From NCBI GenBank assembly GCA_016208665.1, contig JACQXT010000007.1, positions 1 to 6,337 of the forward strand: a stretch of DNA of 6,337 bases. Reading direction: 5' to 3'. This document shows, piece after piece, positions 5,721 through 6,337 of the stretch. Below the pieces are notes generated by a model. It was given only the letters and a program-made list of their open reading frames with translations, searched no databases and was not told the origin of the DNA. Each line of letters begins with the position of its first letter. Within the stretch, counting starts at the first letter, position 1. This DNA is from Chitinivibrionia bacterium. Its GTDB lineage: Bacteria > Krumholzibacteriota > Krumholzibacteriia > WVZY01. Both the position numbers and the translations under genes were made by a program.

Positions 5721-6337
5721 TCACCCCTTCGCCCCTTCGCTCTCTTGATCTCGGGCGGAGGATTGGACGTGGCGGAAGACGATCTCGCGGACCCGGCGCA
5801 TCAGCTCGTCGCGGATGTACGAGCCTTTCTTGAAGACCTGATACACATTTCCATTGAGCGACTGCCGGTCTTCCGGGGTCAGGTCCTTGGCCGTTACGAC
5901 GACAATCGGTATGAGCTGGTATTCTTCACGGCTGCGGATCTCCTTGATAAACTCGAAACCATCCATCACCGGCATCATCAGGTCGAGGAAGATCAGATCC
6001 GGCACGCGCTCGGCGATGCGGTCGAGGGCGACGCGGCCGTTCTCGGCCACGTCGACGTCCCAACCCTCCTTGCGGATGAAACGAGCGAGGAGTTCGCGCG
6101 TCTCTTGCTCGTCCTCTACGACCAGGACATGCCGAGCGACCAAAGGACGCCTGTACTTTCGCAGCGTGTCGAAGAGCTGGATGTGAGAGACCGGCTTGAC
6201 CAGAAAGTCCGATGCTCCAAGCGTGAAGCCCAGGTTGCGATTCTCTTCGATCGTGATGATCACAACGGGGATTCGGGAGGTTTCGGGATTCGACTTCAAC
6301 GCCCTCAGAACCGCCCAGCCGTCCATGCCCGGCATCA
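5721..6337 (-). CDS. C-terminal tandem receiver domains, probably of a hybrid sensor histidine kinase (5' end outside window)
   Basis: The frame is open to the right edge, so the N-terminus is missing. Numbering from the first visible Met (6335), residues 1-62 are the rear of one receiver: MPGMDGW just after the missing phospho-acceptor Asp, T28 in VIITIEEN, and K47 in LVKPVS. Residues 69-190 are a full second receiver with E74/D75, phospho-acceptor D118 in LIFLDLMMPVMDG, and T148 in VVVTAKDL. Its end, LTPEDRQSLNG followed by FKKGSY and DEL, resembles receivers I recall at the C-terminus of large hybrid histidine kinases. The usual Lys-Pro is replaced there by Lys-Lys-Gly. The charged tail (QSSARDQESEGAKG) looks disordered. 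The kinase core is not visible, so a multi-receiver regulator without a kinase remains possible. It is the first visible gene of the operon and lies 4 bases before the single receiver. Confidence 0.88.
   Translation of the reverse strand, partial: MPGMDGWAVLRALKSNPETSRIPVVIITIEENRNLGFTLGASDFLVKPVSHIQLFDTLRKYRRPLVARHVLVVEDEQETRELLARFIRKEGWDVDVAENGRVALDRIAERVPDLIFLDLMMPVMDGFEFIKEIRSREEYQLIPIVVVTAKDLTPEDRQSLNGNVYQVFKKGSYIRDELMRRVREIVFRHVQSSARDQESEGAKG

Overview
The window looks like chromosomal (probably metagenome-derived) DNA from a Gram-negative member of the FCB superphylum. The closest stylistic match I know is Candidatus Eisenbacteria, Krumholzibacteriota or Latescibacterota. The clue is a large exported protein built of AW-D-R/YAQR repeats, fibronectin-type modules and a C-terminal 'NFPNPFNP ... 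GVYFYRL' sorting or FlgD-like tail. A perfect AAGGAGG Shine-Dalgarno sequence argues against Bacteroidota proper. The phylum is inferred from protein style and was not tested by any search.

Layout, left to right. (1) Positions 1-1103, minus strand: an open frame running off the left edge that encodes a secreted zinc metalloprotease with an HETQH motif. Its stop lies outside the window. (2) Positions 1104-1356: its leader, with a GAGGA ribosome site, a possible -10 box, two hairpins, and the rho-independent terminator of the next gene. (3) Positions 1357-3601, minus strand: one exported repeat protein broken into two overlapping frames (2441-3601 and 1357-2532). The break falls where about 100-120 bases of the seventh repeat are missing. 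(4) Positions 3602-4115: a strong ribosome site and a probable promoter for the repeat protein, then a plus-strand frame (3769-4089) whose C-terminus resembles an IPTL-CTERM sorting signal. It is probably a gene remnant. (5) Positions 4116-6337, minus strand: a tight signalling operon. In transcription order it holds the C-terminus of a (probably hybrid kinase) protein with two receiver domains, a single-domain DivK/CheY-like receiver, and a receiver-PP2C (RsbU/SpoIIE-type) phosphatase. These are joined by a 4-base gap and an ATGA overlap.

How they fit together. The signalling operon should pass phosphate from an upstream kinase to stand-alone receivers. Its last member is expected to dephosphorylate an anti-sigma-factor antagonist (partner switching); no antagonist or anti-sigma gene is visible here. 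The left half encodes envelope or secreted proteins, each apparently with its own promoter. Nothing in the sequence links the two halves functionally.

I see no tRNA, rRNA, CRISPR array, insertion sequence or origin. The points most worth a second look are the unterminated protease gene at the left edge, the out-of-frame repeat collapse, and the plus-strand IPTL-like tail.
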